From positions 4,526,001 to 4,590,000 of the forward strand of contig NC_015138.1 of the NCBI RefSeq assembly GCF_000176855.2: 64,000 nt of DNA. Reading direction: 5' to 3'. The stretch's first letter is position 1; every line of letters begins with the position of its first letter. Positions 63,639 to 64,000 of this stretch are shown here, piece by piece. The notes beneath the pieces are model-generated. The model ran no database searches. It was not told where the DNA came from and worked only from the letters and a program-made list of their open reading frames with translations. Made by a program: the position numbers and the translations under genes. This DNA comes from Paracidovorax avenae ATCC 19860 (GTDB lineage: Bacteria > Pseudomonadota > Gammaproteobacteria > Burkholderiales > Burkholderiaceae_C).

Positions 63639-64000
63639 GGGTTCACCGCCTTCTCCTCCATTGGATTGCGCCTGACATCGGCACGCGCCCGGAAAAAACG
63701 CGGCGCCTCCGTCCATAAATGCCATGCAGCAGGCCGCTGCCTGAGCAGCCCGTCAAAATGATCAAACACCCTGTCGGTCAACTCCTGGGGATCACTGAAC
63801 GTGCCGAGCGGCGCGATCCGCAGTGTCCTGCGGCCCGATTGCAAATCGATACCCATGTAGAACACCGTGGCCGGCAATGAACGGTCCACCGCCATCTGCG
63901 GCAGAACGGCAGGCACGCTGACAGGTTGCCCCAGGATGGTCGCGGTCCGCGTGACGTTGACCTGGTCTTCCGGCACATCGATGACCACCACCACCTGCTC
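63635..64000 (-). CDS. Acyltransferase-like protein (partial, runs off the window)
   Basis: The C-terminal 121 codons of a gene whose start lies beyond base 64000. VVVVIDVPED, VPAVLPQMAVDRSLPATVFYMGIDL and LLRQRPAAWHLWTEAPRFF follow the order seen at the end of LpxL/HtrB-like lysophospholipid or lipid A acyltransferases, where a W.LW motif is near the C-terminus. The catalytic HX4D would be upstream, so the call is tentative. It overlaps the methyltransferase gene by ATGA. Confidence 0.45.
   Translation of the reverse strand, partial: EQVVVVIDVPEDQVNVTRTATILGQPVSVPAVLPQMAVDRSLPATVFYMGIDLQSGRRTLRIAPLGTFSDPQELTDRVFDHFDGLLRQRPAAWHLWTEAPRFFRARADVRRNPMEEKAVNP

Overview
The window is GC-rich (visibly well above 60% G+C), densely coded DNA from a betaproteobacterium. 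It most likely comes from the Comamonadaceae, close to Acidovorax/Paracidovorax. This is inferred from gene content and order, not from any search. The supporting features are two Bug-type tricarboxylate-family binding proteins, the rplM-rpsI-(DUF6776)-bactofilin-erpA neighbourhood, an SAH-riboswitch ahcY-tlyA-metF group, slmA near argB, and a beta-oxidation operon with acyl-CoA dehydrogenase, DUF2147, FadB, DUF4442, FadA, thioesterase and enoyl-CoA hydratase. I see no rRNA, tRNA, CRISPR array, integrase, transposase or prophage. No gap between genes exceeds 300 bases.

Layout. 1-6 kb: an overlapping plus-strand operon with the tail of an isopenicillin-N-synthase-like oxygenase, a VOC protein, a BMP/Nup-type ABC importer (binding protein, double ATPase, two permeases) and an isochorismatase-like cysteine hydrolase. 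6-10.1 kb: tyrS, an M23 murein peptidase and anmK. 10.1-16.3 kb (minus strand): MFS exporter, erpA, bactofilin, DUF6776 coiled-coil protein, rpsI, rplM and a transmembrane Ser/Thr kinase. 16.5-19.6 kb: rlmJ, an RlpA-like lipoprotein, a secreted hypothetical and metF. 19.6-22.5 kb: a tlyA with an acidic insertion, then ahcY under an SAH riboswitch. 22.6-29.2 kb: an acyltransferase, prfC, and a four-gene Gtr-like lipid-linked glycosylation module. 29.2-35.2 kb: an orphan Bug binding protein, a cysteine-cluster protein, gltIJKL and an orphan second binding protein. 35.4-39.5 kb: a LysR regulator divergent from a TRAP transporter (DctQ, DctM, DctP). 39.5-43.7 kb: an ABC exporter, a YciA-like thioesterase, a second bactofilin and a second orphan Bug protein. 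43.8-52.8 kb: the fatty-acid degradation operon under a TetR regulator. 52.9-56.7 kb: slmA, a TctDE-like two-component system and argB. 56.9-64 kb: surface polysaccharide genes, namely a WecA/MraY-like transferase, a GT2, a 1287-residue methyltransferase-GT2-GT4 fusion, a methyltransferase and a partial acyltransferase-like gene.

The most unusual pattern is non-coding. Three copies of an approximately 80-110 bp structured repeat (near 8.8, 20.9 and 45.5 kb) each start within about ten bases after a stop codon, in the orientation of the upstream gene. Compensatory stem changes between copies suggest a conserved 3'-UTR RNA element. Other leads are the Gtr-like module with an SMR-type small membrane protein, the giant glycosyltransferase fusion, the Comamonadaceae-type insertion in TlyA, and the oxygenase/importer/hydrolase operon whose substrate is unknown.
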